From: Anarhynchus alexandrinus
Lineage: Eukaryota > Chordata > Aves > Charadriiformes > Charadriidae
Length of the DNA: 64,000 bases
Reading direction: 5' to 3'
NCBI GenBank assembly: GCA_008711295.1
Contig: VUYV01000188.1
Location: forward strand, 1,365,601 to 1,429,600
The notes below the pieces were generated by a model. It saw only the letters and a list, made by a program, of their open reading frames with translations, did no database searches and was not told the origin of the DNA. Both the position numbers and the translations under genes were made by a program. Below are positions 1 through 20,920 of the stretch, in pieces; position 1 is the stretch's first letter, and each line of letters begins with the position of its first letter.

Positions 1-196
1 CTGAAAGGGTTGTCAAGCATTGGAACAGGCTGCCCAGGGAAGTGGTTGAGTCCCCATCCCTGGAGGTATTTAAAAGATGTGTAGATGTGGCACTTAGGGA
101 CATGACTTAGTGGTAGACTTGGCAGTGTTAAGCTTATGGTTCAACTCGACAATCTTAAAGGTCCCTTCCAACCTAAATGATTCTATGATTCTATAA
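1..196 (+). repeat. CR1 LINE, 3' end (left part cut by window edge)
   Basis: This is the last part of a CR1 non-LTR retrotransposon, in sense orientation. It runs from the end of the ORF2 coding region (a frame reading [20 protein letters not shown], as in the copy at 52.1 kb) into the short 3' untranslated region. It finishes with the CR1 hallmark: 'GGTCCCTTCCAACC' followed by two ATTCTATG-type octamers near 180-196. The body begins before base 1. Aligned by eye to the copy at 52119-52314, only three substitutions appear in the first 170 bases, so the two belong to the same young subfamily. CR1 copies of this kind identify the host as a bird. It is a retrotransposon, not a virus, and this piece has no independent coding capacity. 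Confidence 0.96.
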
Positions 197-1139
197 TAGC
201 CTGAAGTCACACTATTATCAAGTCCCATAAGAAGCATTTGGCATACTTAAAAACCCCACATAATTTGGTATCATCATTTCTGGGAAGAAGTTTTTCAGAT
301 TCTACTATCACCAAAAATAAATCTTCTGTACTTTTATCAAGGTCTAGACTGTCTTACATGTAAATTATTACAAAAAACTGATTTAAAATTACATTTTCTT
401 CCAAGCAAAATTCCATTTTCTTACATTGTCTTCAAATGGAAGAAAAAAAAACCCCAACTTATGAATCAGTGCAAAATTCCCTTCAAAACAGTAAAACTGT
501 CTTAAAACAACATCAGTTGAATGCAAATATTTATTATAGGACTGATGAAATAACAGACTTCCCCATAAATATGAAGGACTCCTTACTTGGCTAATGTAAG
601 AACTAAAATTCCAAAGGATACACTACAACAGAAAATCAGTGTATAGAAATTATGAGCAAAACCCATTGATTTGACCTTAGCAGGCAATAAATAGAGCCTG
701 CACTAGCACTAAAATAAATATACTACCTTACATAGGGTCAAAATCTGTGCACAGGAGTCACTGTTGTCAGTAGTTAGAAGTTGCTGGACAGTCAGCAGAT
801 GTGGTTGATCCAATGTCTAAACAAGACTAGATTAAAGAAATAATCAAAATATCTTTCATTGCAGTTTTGCCAGAAGGCCATCACATTTACAAAGAAGAAA
901 ATCAAAATCTCGGCAACAGTCTTCCCTTTTTCTACAATAAGAGCATAACAATCACTACAAAATAGATCAAATTGTCAATAAGTAGATAAAATAATACCCT
1001 GAGCAATGAAACCTAGGTTCACCCTTATCTGCAGATGGATTTGCCATACTTGCTTACAACCAAACCACGATTCAGAGAAATTGCCCTTCCTTGCTCCATA
1101 AGCAAGCCAAACAATTCACCTTTTTCAAGACACATGAGG
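197..1139. other. Intronic sequence, no gene seen
   Basis: This is AT-rich unique-looking DNA. I see no splice-flanked coding frame, no RNA gene and no recognisable repeat. By position it belongs to the NKAIN intron downstream of the 19.2-kb exon. Confidence 0.6.
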
Positions 1140-1210
1140 TTAGAATAGATGACTAGATGGTTCATCCTGCCCTTATATGTTCTGATTCCTTATTCTATAT
1201 GTTCTTGTTC
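1140..1210 (+). repeat. Possible ancient CR1-type 3' tail
   Basis: The segment reads 'TAGATGACTAGATGGTTCAT' and then a 'CCTGCCCTTATATGTTCTGATTCC' type end with a second degraded TTCTATATG. This resembles the 'gactagatgac...ggtccctt...attctatgattc' ending of old amniote CR1 families. It is too decayed for a firm call by eye. A RepeatMasker run with an avian library would settle it. Confidence 0.35.
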
Positions 1211-1270
1211 TGCATCTAAATACCCAATCCTTTTTCAGATTTTGCTATGGGCTTCAGGCACAGATATACT

Positions 1271-1291
1271 ATAGGTACCTATAGGTACCTA
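1271..1291. repeat. Tandem decamer forming a perfect 20-bp palindrome
   Basis: ATAGGTACCT is present twice in tandem (1271-1290). Because AGGTACCT is self-complementary, the stretch 1272-1291 is a perfect palindrome, TAGGTACCTATAGGTACCTA, with two KpnI-type GGTACC cores ten bases apart. It could arise by simple duplication. No function is implied by the sequence. Confidence 0.85.
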
Positions 1292-1372
1292 GGATTTACC
1301 CTCTCTGCATCACCAGCCATTGCAGTACACACTCCTGCATCACCGGACCCATTCAGACTGGGGACTGCATCC

Positions 1373-1495
1373 TTTTTTTTTTTTTTTTTTATTTTCCAAA
1401 GATANGATGTCTTTGGAGAAATTTTGGAAGCTACTTGAGTTACTTACCTCCTCCCTGTGATGCTGCATTTTAGCTTTTTTTTTTTTTTAATTTTN
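1373..1495. repeat. Poly-T tracts with two ambiguous bases
   Basis: An 18-base T run (1373-1390) and a second T run near 1476-1488 are each followed closely by an undetermined base (1405 and 1495). The ambiguous calls beside homopolymers look like a sequencing or consensus limitation rather than biology. Confidence 0.8.
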
Positions 1496-1500
1496 ATCCA

Positions 1501-4234
1501 AGAAATTAAGATAATGAACTCAAACATATATGAATGTGATGTTTGTATCAATAAGTTCATCTGTGTAGCAGTTAGCTAACCATATATATCACACCTATCA
1601 TTCCCAAAGCCAAATCAACCATGGATATTAAATGGATTATTAAAAAAAAAAAAAGCCATCATCTCAGTTATTTAAACCAATGAACATGATGGTGGCCTAC
1701 ACTCCAAATATCAACCTTAGAATTTAGCATCAAGGGGTTATAAAAGAACATGCATTCTGTTTGAAAAACATATTTCTGATTGTGCTGATTGTATATAATA
1801 TTATGAACCACTGTAAGTGTCACCTGAAAGGATATGAAATTCAATTTTTGCACCATCTGGAATGTAATCCTGATTAAGTTGTTCAGTAATGTGATCGTAT
1901 CACCTAAACAAACTAATTAACATCAGAATGACACTTTCTGCAGTTTCAGTGACATTTATCTGTGTCCCATTTGTTCCACATAATTTTTTTTTCCAGAATG
2001 ACCTTATGCTCAAGTTGTGCCACCAAGCTAGCTGTATGGTAATTCTCCTTCCAAGAGTAAGCATATATTTCATTAAAACTTAGATGATGCCACAGCTTTA
2101 CACAGTAGAGTGAAACAGACTGAATTACAAATTACATTGGTTTCATCAAATCTGGAATATGAAAAAGCAACCACAAAACCTCTTCAGCTAAAATAGAAGT
2201 CTTTGAGGCTAGTTCACTGTTGAAAATTTTGAATTAGACGAATGTGCACTGATTTCAATATTGGAGTACTAACAGATTAATACTTTTCTGATTTTTAATT
2301 TGCCTTTTTTTTCTTTTTTTTTTTAAGAGAGCATGTATTAAATCATCTTCTTAAGCACTCTGCAAGTAGCATTCCTTTAGTTTTATTTTCAAATGGCAAG
2401 CATGAATGTGTAGCTATTCCTTTTTTTGGCTGGGAAATGTGAATTGCAAATAAAAAGATAATGCAGTTTTCCATAGCGTCACCCTTATGAATTCACAGTT
2501 TGTGGCTAATTGTTTTGCAACTTTTCATGGAAATGATCATTGTATTCTAAACAGAAACTATCATATATAGTTTCTGCTCCTGCAGGTACCGATGTCAGCC
2601 TAACACAACATCAAAAAATACTGTTTGCAAGTACCATTTAAAGGCATACCACCACCACACTGAATCTATGATTAACAGTACCTAATACCAGCCAAGGCCA
2701 GAGCTGTTATTTTTAAGCACTGAAATGTTGTTTCTGTTCAATATTACACTGCATAACTTCACAGTAAATTGGTTTCCAGGTTTATTGCCAAAGTAATTAA
2801 AAATTCAAAAGGTTGCTGTTTGAACAGAACATTATGGAAAAGTATTAAATACAATTGAACCTGGAGATTATTTCTCTTTATAGTGTGTGAGCAGCAGGAT
2901 GGGAGGAGCAACTTGCATATTAGAAGTTCATATTCTAGCAAACACATTTCAGTGGAACCTCTACTGTAGGAAAGGGCACAAGAATAACAAAACGGAAGCA
3001 ACTGATTCTAAAAACTTGATGTCTTAAAAAAAAACCAAAACAAACAACACAAAAAACCCACACCCAACAAAACTTGCTTCTGAGAGCTGGTTCACAGAAA
3101 GAGTGAAGGCCAAGGGAATTAAATGGATAATATGACACAAGAATTAAAACATATTGGATCTGGTTTTCTTTGCCTTTATATTAGTTTAATTCTATTTACT
3201 TAAGTGGTGTTTATTTAGCATTCCTTCTTTTTCCATGTCAGAGAAGACTCTGGAACATTACTTTTAAAACAATAATTCTTTAAACCCTTTTGGAATAATA
3301 AAGTTGGGGAAGGAGAAGGAGGCAAGAGTGTCCAAACATCAAAGAAATGAAAACGATCTTTTCAGCAGGTTTAATTTCTGCAAGTTGAATTCTATTAGCG
3401 CATACACTAGGAAGAGATTATATTTAACTACTGCTATAAAACTAGTCATTTGTAATGTCTAGAAATTGCCGAATGCCTACAGCTACAGCCACTGGTTTAG
3501 CGTGATCCATTATTGTGCATATCACAGCTAGTAGCAGCTCATGGCATCAGCTGAAGCAAATGGACATACAGTAGTGGGGAGAATAAGAAGGTAATGGGTA
3601 CATAGTGTCCCAAGGCCCAAAAGAGATGCCGACCAAAAGCAACTGATATGAATCAGAGGTGTGTGGGAAGAAATTCTCAGCTGAGATAGACATGAATGTA
3701 TGCACCGTGTCCGGCAGCTAAGAAATATACTATTATCACTCTCATATTGTCCTCAGTGAAGGATGTGTTGCTGTGAAAGGCAATGATTTGTGTTCAATTA
3801 AGAATCCATCAACAGAACAGAAAGCACATGAGTCTTATCTGTAACAGACGCCTAACTTCTATCAGGAGCAAACAGCAGTGACAGCGTCACCTCCCACTTG
3901 GTGTCACACAGCTGAACACCAAATCCCTACCTGCACACACTCAAGAACTGTTGTCAGCCACCTTAGAGACTCCACTGAGGTGTCCCATTTTCTGTGTCCC
4001 TACACGCTGGGAAGGGAAGCCAGAGACACCTCAAGTTCCCCAGATGGAATGCCACTCCTGCCAAAGTTAATAAGACTCTGAGTTGATTGAAGATGAGGTT
4101 TTGAGTCTTCAACTTGTACTCAATTTTTCATTTTTTAACACTCCTACCCTATACCATCCATGGACACTAACTTGGGTTTTCATCTTGACAGAGGCTTATT
4201 TCTATAGATGAAAAATGGTGGGGCAAAAGAATCT
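1501..4234. other. Intronic sequence with low-complexity patches
   Basis: I see no gene. A T-rich patch lies near 2307-2326. An A/C-rich patch (runs of A separated by CC and CA) lies near 3025-3070. Open frames here are short, lack splice contexts and show no family motif. Confidence 0.6.
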
Positions 4235-4625
4235 AGAACACCCCACATCAATATTCCTTTAATCCATTCTTCAAGATATCCAACAATGAGGCTTTGTAAC
4301 AGCTTTAGATCCTACTCAGTGCCCTTATTATTAAAAAGCTTCTTCCTGATGTCCAAACAAATCTTTGACACATGGTCAGCAAATTATTTCTTCCCAGTGG
4401 ATATGAAAAAATCTGATTGATTTCCTACACATAAGAAGGACTTAGATGTGAGTAGATGTATTATTCCCTACCTTCAGTCTTCTGCTTAGACTAAGGAAAA
4501 CCTTTACCCTTCCCCTGCTGGTTTGCCATATAGGTTTCATTTTTTTTTTCAATTTTTAAGTGTATCACTTTTTTTTTTTTTTCTCTGCTACGTATGCTGC
4601 AAACTTTGTCCACAAGCTTCTTGGA
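4235..4625 (-). repeat. Old antisense CR1 LINE fragment
   Basis: Read on the plus strand, the segment follows the reverse complement of a CR1 ORF2 3' region in the correct order. 'CTCAGTGCCCTTATTATTAA' and 'AAGCTTCTTCCTGATGTCCA' come first, then 'CCCAGTGGATATG', then 'CTTCAGTCTTCTGCTTAGAC', and finally 'CTGCAAACTTTGTCCAC'. The spacing matches the C-terminal region of CR1 ORF2. It is heavily mutated and interrupted by T runs (about 4539-4583), so it is much older than the copies at the window's left edge and at 52 kb. No intact coding frame survives. Confidence 0.72.
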
Positions 4626-12030
<7,405 letters not shown>

Positions 12031-12033
12031 TTT

Positions 12034-12118
12034 GGTGGACTTGGCAGCGGTCGGTTTATGGATGGACTCAATGATCTTAAAGGTCTTTTCCAACCTAAAT
12101 GATTCTATGATTCTATGA
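12034..12118 (+). repeat. CR1 LINE 3' tail, strongly 5'-truncated
   Basis: Only the 3' untranslated tail is present: 'TTGGTGGACTTGGCAG', then a 'GATGGACTCAATGATCTTAA' type segment, 'AGGTCTTTTCCAACC', and two copies of the terminal ATTCTATG octamer. Severe 5' truncation is typical of CR1 insertion. The tail sequence differs from the copies at 1 and 52 kb (AGGTCTTTTCC rather than AGGTCCCTTCC), so it comes from another subfamily. Confidence 0.93.
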
Positions 12119-13180
12119 AAGCAGGTGTGCACCTTGAAACCCAGCTGCTGCATATGGAAAGATTCTTCCTATACTCTCACTAAACTGCAAGAATATAAAT
12201 TTAAGCTCTATTTGCTTTAAAACCACAATAATTATATATTCATTTATTACTACCATATAATTTTTAAAAGCAAGAAAGTTATTGCCCAAATTTGAAAAAA
12301 ACTTATTTTGGGGTTTTTTCCTTGTATAGCATTGTAGGTGGTTAAGGAAGACTACATTAAAAGAAAAGTTTTAAGACAGCAAAAGCAAGAAAGCAAAATT
12401 AGGAAATGTCAAGATTCTGGTTATATATGCCATCTCAATTTTTCTCTTTTGTGGATACGCAATACATTGCAATCATTAATTAAATCATCATAGGTATATT
12501 TTTATTTTAAAAGACCCTACCTTCCTTAATACATTTTATGAACAGCTAACTCAATACTTCATTTCTCTTTGTCGCTCAGACCCCGCTCTGAGGACAGAAT
12601 ATTAATTTCCTCATGAGGTTTTCTAAGATGCTCATCGCAGTGATGTCTGAGAGCTGCGCAAACATTAACTAATTTATTTTATGTTATACGGGAATGATAC
12701 AGCTCTCAGAATGCAAATTATGTTCTGATACATGCAGAGATTACATTCAGAAGTATTCAAACGTTATAGGCATCCAACTTGAGATGCTTAAGGCTTCATT
12801 TTTCAGAACGCTTGGGATTATACAAGCGTTTTATAAGCTCAGCGTTCAGCTCCCTGTGGCTGAGCATTCAGCACTCGTGCAAATGAGACTACAAGGTCTC
12901 AAGACAAGAACCTGGAATGCAAGGGGAAAACAAAGCACGTGAAAAATTTGGTTTAAGTGACGCAGTTTGTGTACCAAAAAAGGTTTCGGTGGTTGAGAGC
13001 AGAGATAAAACTCAGCTACCCAGCACAGCCTTCACAACAAAAGCAATCCTTTTAGTCTTGCTGTCACAAGCCTCATTCTTCCCATGTCTTTTGTTTTCTG
13101 CAAATCAAGTTTCTATTCTATAGCTGCAATCACCAGAAAAAACCCAAATGTCTGTCCTTTCTACTGCAACTGAGGGCTTT

Positions 13181-13227
13181 TTTGCAACTAGAAAATTTTG
13201 CAACTAGGAAATTGCAACTAGAAAAAA
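13181..13227. repeat. Three tandem copies of a TTGCAACTAGAAAATT-like unit
   Basis: TTGCAACTAG occurs three times in 47 bases, each followed by a short A-rich spacer of varying length. This is a small local tandem expansion. It has no known family identity. Confidence 0.85.
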
Positions 13228-14891
13228 ATTGGTGTGTATCCCCGCAGTTCAAAACGGCAAATATATAAAAGAATCACATTGAGATTGCACAGGAGAGCTT
13301 TAATAACAGCTTTTCTTAATTTTTGAGTGTTTCTCCTGAAAAATTTGTAATACTTTCTTAACATTAGGTGTATGTGTGTAAATTTATATGTACACACCTT
13401 CAAGTTTTAAAACAAAAATTGTAACAATATTCCATTACGCGGCATCACACTAACACTTGCTTGGGTCGCTAAGAGAGGTGTAACTTTTAGATCCATGATG
13501 AAGACCTCTCCTTTTTGCGAGCAGAGAAGCTGCCTGCAGCCCCAGGTTGTTTCCCTCGGTGTGAAGGGACATATCATGCACGCTGGCAGACATTTGCTGT
13601 CAACAGCGGAGTGGTTAGGGTCTGAAACATCAGGTCCACACTGATCCTCAGGGTTCATTTCCCTCCCAAGGCACCTCACCTACTGTGTTTCGTGACCTCA
13701 CCTGCCGCTCAACCTCTCCCACCCCATGTCCTGAACACTGCCCTGATGGTCCTGCTGTGTCTGCTCACTCTCCCCCCACAAACCCCCAGGGATTCCTGCC
13801 CCAGTTCTCTGGCCAGCCAAATTCACTCCCCCCTGGCTCAGCTGGTCTCATGCTCAGCATCACAACCCTCACCATATCTGGCATGAAGAAAGAATTTTCC
13901 ACACAGGTTGAATTAATAAAAGGTTTGGGTTTTTTTCATTTTATAGCCCATATGATGCACTACTTAAAAGTCACCTAGATGTTTTCACATAAGAGATTTC
14001 TTCTGCTGGAAGGACCCGGGACACCGGTAATAATCTTTGCTGATTTCTCCCCATGACGCACTATATACTTCCTTGGTTTTGGTCTTTTGCACTAAGGATT
14101 GTATACTGTGTGGTGTGAGGAAGCATTTGGAGTCTTATAAGTTATGTGGAGAGAGTAGTCCCTAAACCTTACAGGTTAAATATCTATTAAATTATTGTCC
14201 AACCCAGCAAGTTCCTTTCAGATCCCCTCTCTTAATGCCAGCCTGTCTACAATAGTGATATTTCTATGCCTCTTTTGACTCTACAGGTCATATTGAAACT
14301 GATGCAGAGATACCTTTCATATAGCAGTGAAATACAACCATTTCTAGAGTTAAATCACCTGTATTAGAGGGACACAATGTCACAAAAAGAAAGAGTTAAG
14401 AAAAATGCAAAGGATGGCTTCTTAAACAGAAAGGTAAGAGAGAAAAGGGGAATTTCTAAGTTTCAATATTACAAGGATTGTGGGATAGGTTTAGCTTTAA
14501 TGAATAAACTATCTCATGTGTATATTTAATATGAAGTGCAACACCTCCTCTGACAGTGTCTTGGCATTAAGGGAAATGGATGTCGGCTCAGGGATACTTC
14601 AAGGGAAAGGCAGCAACTACTGAGTCGTCAGGTTGTCCCCCTGTAATACCTGGCTGTGCCTCAGAAGCATCAGTACTTACAGAGCCCTGCTTACTCATAT
14701 TTGTGAGAGATGACAAGGAAATTGGCATAAATGAACATCATGGAACAGCAACAGCTCAGGACTTAACAGGAAGGATATTCAAGGAATAATTCTGGTTGCC
14801 TAAATATTTCACACGTTTTGAAACTGCAGGAGTGTTTGTATAGCATTTGCTTGAATACTGTGTAAAGTATCATGTACAGCCTTTCTTCTGC

Positions 14892-14918
14892 TTTTTTTTT
14901 TTTGTTTTGTTTTGTTTT
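14892..14918. repeat. T run followed by (TTTTG)n microsatellite
   Basis: A run of about twelve T is followed by three TTTTG-type units. It could be the relic of a retroposon tail read on the opposite strand, but no element body is recognisable beside it. Confidence 0.85.
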
Positions 14919-16403
14919 AAGAAACTGCCTCCTGGCTTTTCAGATGTACACATTGCCTAACTATCATATTATTTAAGGGAATAAATTAAGGAGAGCAAAG
15001 CAGAGACTTCCACCTTATATTCTCCTATTTAAGTGTATTATTTGAATCTCTCACTGTTCATTAATACATTCATGTTCAGCTTTGGGCCAGGTTTGTGCAA
15101 TCTTAGCTATATGACTCATTGTTCAGAAGGATTTTGAAGTCCCATATCAGAAGTAGAAGAGGGGAAAAAACCCCAACCTTAATGAGTATTCTGTCATTAT
15201 TTTTAATTAATTTTAACAGCCTGAAAATATTGCTGGTGATAGCTAGTTCTATCAAGAAAGGAAAAGCATGCGCAGGGAAATGGATCGCAGCAGAGCTCTG
15301 GAGCTGCATGACAGGTATGTTACAGCGTAGTTAGAACTGAAATTTAGCTGGGTTTTTATTTGGGTAAGTTTCAAACGAGCTAATATGGGAAAATTAGGAA
15401 TCAGCTCTGCACTTTTATGTCCCCTGAGAACTTTGCACTGATTTATTTCAGCCACAAAATATTCAAGTACTGAAAATAGCATATCTGCTTAGTGACAGGA
15501 CAAATTGTTCACTAAAATTGATCTAAACTAGCAATTAATACAAAAACTATTAGAAATAATTATTGGCTTTAAACTAATTAGGACACTTGGTGTTAATGCA
15601 GCAGCTCGCTCTCTCTCTTTTTCCTAGGCTCTGATGACTCAGAATTTTACCTATAAGCAACTGAAATTCCAGATTTATTTCAGAATCACCATCCTCATAG
15701 TCCTATACCTGAAGGGTATCCAGCTGCTTTTGTGTTTATCCAGCTTCTATCGCAGCCCTCACTGAGCTACATGGCTCTTGGTACCTGCACCAAAAGCCTG
15801 CTCAGTTGTGTCTGCAGAACTACAGTCTCATATTTGACTGCAGTATAGATGTGCTTCAAGTTCTGGCCCTACACATAACAGATTTATTCACTTACTTTCG
15901 CATTCCTGCTGTATATTAAATTTTGAAGGGAGAGAACATGACATATGCAGCATAGGATGGTAAAGTGAAAGCTTTTGTGTAACTTCTCTTGTCAGGGAAA
16001 CCTTCAGGCACAGCCTTCATTGCACGGATGACAGATTAAAGACCTTCTTTTGAGGTCAAACCAAGGACACTATAGCTGGTCAGCTTAAGTCTAGATCCCT
16101 ACGGGAGTATGATAGAATAACACGGGGACAATTTGCACCACATGCACCAGATCAATTTTATGTAGACAGTTTCCAAAAGTAAACTGTTGTATCTGACTTG
16201 ACTCTGTTTTTACTTCAATTTTTTATATCCCAGTGGGATCATATGCACCATCAAAGCTGATGTCCAGGGAAGTTTAAGAAAAAGGCAATGGATACTAAAC
16301 ATACTTTTCCTGAAGTATTTGGTTACTTTTCCAGTTACACTGGATTTAGGTATATCTAAACCAGAAGCTTCAGCAATCAGAGTACATAAAAGCATGAATC
16401 AAC

Positions 16404-16426
16404 TTTTTTTTTTTTTTTTTTTTTTN
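16404..16426. repeat. 22-base poly-T tract ending in an ambiguous base
   Basis: An uninterrupted T run of about 22 bases is followed directly by an undetermined base at 16426. The true length is likely uncertain in the assembly. Confidence 0.9.
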
Positions 16427-17435
16427 GGACACCAACCACTAACATACCCAGGGGCTCAGATGTGGCTGAGGCTGCAGATATGGACCTGGAAGCCCACAAA
16501 GCTTCTCAATGAATTTGGAGCCCGATTCACTACTCTGAGCAGATGTAGGAATCTCTCTGCATATTGTATTTAAGGAATACTGAAACTCAGGACTCTGCTG
16601 AAGATTTGCATTAAACACTTTATATTTGAAGCCAGTAGTAAAAGTTTACCACTGTGACAGGTGGAACATGATTTTATATGGTTTCAGAAGCAGGGAGGCA
16701 GTCTATGCCCTTCCTTGGGAGAAGTGCCTCTGGATTCCCTTTTCCCTTAGTGAAGACAGCCTGGAGCTGGTAGGGGTCTTTGCTGTCCACACCACTGACT
16801 CCTCTAGGGCTTCTGAGGAGAGCTGGCAAAGCCCAGCTGTGGTTGGAACAGCCCTAGGAAGCACAGCTTCTGGGGAGCATGTGTTATTGGAGAATCTCAG
16901 ACTATAGATCAACGAGCACTTTAGCTGGCGTAACCCTGCACTGCTGCAGAAAGACTCCATGCACTTTTCCCTGTCCTCTGGCTACTTGTTCCCTTTTCCC
17001 CTCTCACACCTCCTCCCTTCTGCTGGAACAAGCCTAACAGCGAAACAGGTCAGAAAGCTGACTGGCACTTAATTTAACACTGGAAAAGAAAATGGTTGCT
17101 TTTCAGCTGGATCTGTTCTGGTTTGATAGTTAATCAAGTGGCTGAACTGATGCTGGTGCTGGTGCAAATGAAGGAACAGCACAGGGACTGAAGGTAGCAG
17201 CTGAGCAAAGGGAGGATTATTGCTTATGCTGGCTTGAGGCATTCACTGAATTCAGCCTGAGGGTGAAGCTAGACAAGAGGCTGAACTGACAAGTTTGCAG
17301 CTCGCAACAAGGGAAATCTTGTATCTCCTCCTTTCCCCTCTGCTTCCACACTGCTGTTCACAACTGCACAGTCCCAATCCCTGCCTTATGCTGGCCCTGG
17401 CACCCATTGGGAACCTCACAGACTGGATTCAGCTC

Positions 17436-17476
17436 ACCAACCTAGCAAAAAACTCTCCACTTTTTGCTAGGTTGGT
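17436..17476. repeat. Perfect 16-bp inverted repeat (hairpin) with 9-base loop
   Basis: The left arm ACCAACCTAGCAAAAA (17436-17451) and the right arm TTTTTGCTAGGTTGGT (17461-17476) are exact reverse complements. They are separated by a 9-base loop at 17452-17460. The arms are mixed-composition, not simple AT repeats. A hairpin could form in RNA transcribed from either strand. Pairing is much shorter than a usual pre-miRNA stem (about 30 bp), so I do not call it a microRNA gene. Confidence 0.9.
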
Positions 17477-19156
17477 TTTCTGACAGCTTAGGAGTGGAAC
17501 TGGCTTACTGAAGCGTCCAGTTAACTGCTGCCAGAATTGGTGGAGAGGGTTTGGAGAAGTGTTGAGCCAGGGAGAAGGACAGTAGGAACAGGGAGGCATG
17601 CAAGCCACCCCCTTCTGCTGATGTTGAGCTCTGAGGCTGGTTCCAGACAACTTGTGTACTTTCTTTCACCCTTCAAACATCAGGATTTGGCTCAAACTAT
17701 TCCTACTTCACTGGGAACCTTACATTAGTAAGGACAGAAGTTGCTCTAAAGTCTTGATCTTCCCAAGTAATGAGTATTTGCACCTGCTATAGCTTGAGCT
17801 CTTAAATATATGCTTAAAGTTAAATCAGAGTGTGAGTTCAGTCAAACCTGAAGATAAAGTATCTTGTTGAGGTGTTTCTTTCTTTAATTACGAGTTTTCT
17901 ACCCCTACTTTAAAACAACTTTAATATAGTCTAAAATGCTCATTTACATTGCAAAAGATATAGAAACAGTCAACATCTGTTGTGTTTCATTTGAAAACTA
18001 AGGCAGTGCTGAACCTGAGGGGCAAGAGATTTTGTGGTGTTGCACTTCAGGCATGAATTTCCAACAAAATTTTACAGATACTTACCCTCACTTGCTCCAG
18101 ATACCTTATGTATAAAATGGAGAACATGAAGTAGAAAGGTGAGTCATCAATATATGGATGTATATACACTGCTACCCAGTTCTCCAACCACAGGTAATAG
18201 GTAAAAGTGCTATTATTTACATCAATCCATTTGCAATCGTTTATAGTCTGCTTGTGAAGCTTAGCTAATGTGAGTATAAAGAACCTTGGGTGCACTTTTT
18301 GTTCACTTTTTCTTTTAAGACATGACAAAGAATTACAGGATTCCAGGCTTGACTAGAAAAGATGAAGCTTTTAAAGTATTTGTTTGATGAGTTTTCCTCA
18401 GTAGACATTTATTTCACTCTTTTGTGAGGGGAAAAAAAAATAACTTTAGCCTCTTAAAATCCATTACTGACAACATAACTGAAATGTTCCAGATACAGAC
18501 ACTGCCAGGTAAAGAAATAATATTCATCCATTCAGGAGAGACTGTGGGGGAGGAAAAGGGATATCTTTTGTTGGCAGTTTTTTTCGCAGCTTTGAAGGTT
18601 TTTTTTATTCCTGTCTATGTTGAGAACATGGGAGAAAAATCCATGAAGCCTCAAGTTACAAGCATCAGAGATAATTTACAACAATTTAGGGTCAAGACTG
18701 TAAATATAGGTCTTGGCAAAGTTAGATGTAAGTGAGAAGGAGTTTTCTTTGGAAGCCATGGATCAAAGGACAAAAGGAATTTCTGCAATTCTTGCTTTTC
18801 CCTCTTTAAGAGGAAGATATAGCTAAATATAACCTGACCATTACAAACATTATTTTAAATGGCCATTGATTCTGCTTGTCTATAGCAAAGAGAACAATAA
18901 TTTGTATTTCATTTCTTCATTTATGCATAGTCCAGTTATCGATGTTCCCATGACCCATCAAGGTATTTCATTCTTTAAAGAATCTTACTAAGAACTTATA
19001 TCATGATCATACTTTCAGTAGCAATTTCTCTGGGTTACCCATTCTTGATAGCTTCCAAAATCACAGAAATGCCACTCAGTAGTACTACATTTGCAAAAAG
19101 ACCTCTAAAGTTTCTACAGAAATACCATCTGGGGTTTTGATGCCAAGAAAATTCTA

Positions 19157-20696
<1,540 letters not shown>

Positions 20697-20920
20697 TGGC
20701 CAGATTCAATGCCCACCTACAAGACTGGGTTAGGTGTCACTGAGAGCAGAACAAAAATCATTCCTTACACCAGTCATGAAAACCACATTCTCTGTGCTGA
20801 GGTTAATAAATATGATAAATCTAAACAATTAAATGAACAAAAATTGAATCATCAACTTGGTGCAGCTCCTCTGAAATCAGTGAAGTTACATCAACTTTTA
20901 TCAGCTAAACATCTGGCCCA
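20697..20920. repeat. Ancient amniote interspersed repeat with inverted ends
   Basis: The element begins TGGCCAGATTCA and ends 'ACATCTGGCCCA', so the ends are inverted copies (GGCCAGAT / ATCTGGCC). Inside the right half is 'GCAGCTCCTCTGAAATCAGT' followed by GAAGTTACATCA. This recalls the 'gtaactccattgaagtcaatggagttacacca...tctggccc' repeats that are widespread in turtles, crocodilians and birds. The inverted ends suggest a non-autonomous DNA-transposon-like origin. The family name is uncertain and it is heavily decayed. Confidence 0.55.

Noticed and set aside
17436..17476. MicroRNA gene at the 17.44-kb hairpin
   Set aside because: The perfect stem is only 16 bp with a 9-base loop; the pairing does not extend to the length expected of a pre-miRNA.
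18047..18328. Next NKAIN exon just downstream of the 19.2-kb exon
   Set aside because: The minus-strand frame lacks the family's following W-V-T-W-N type segment and has no suitable splice sites.
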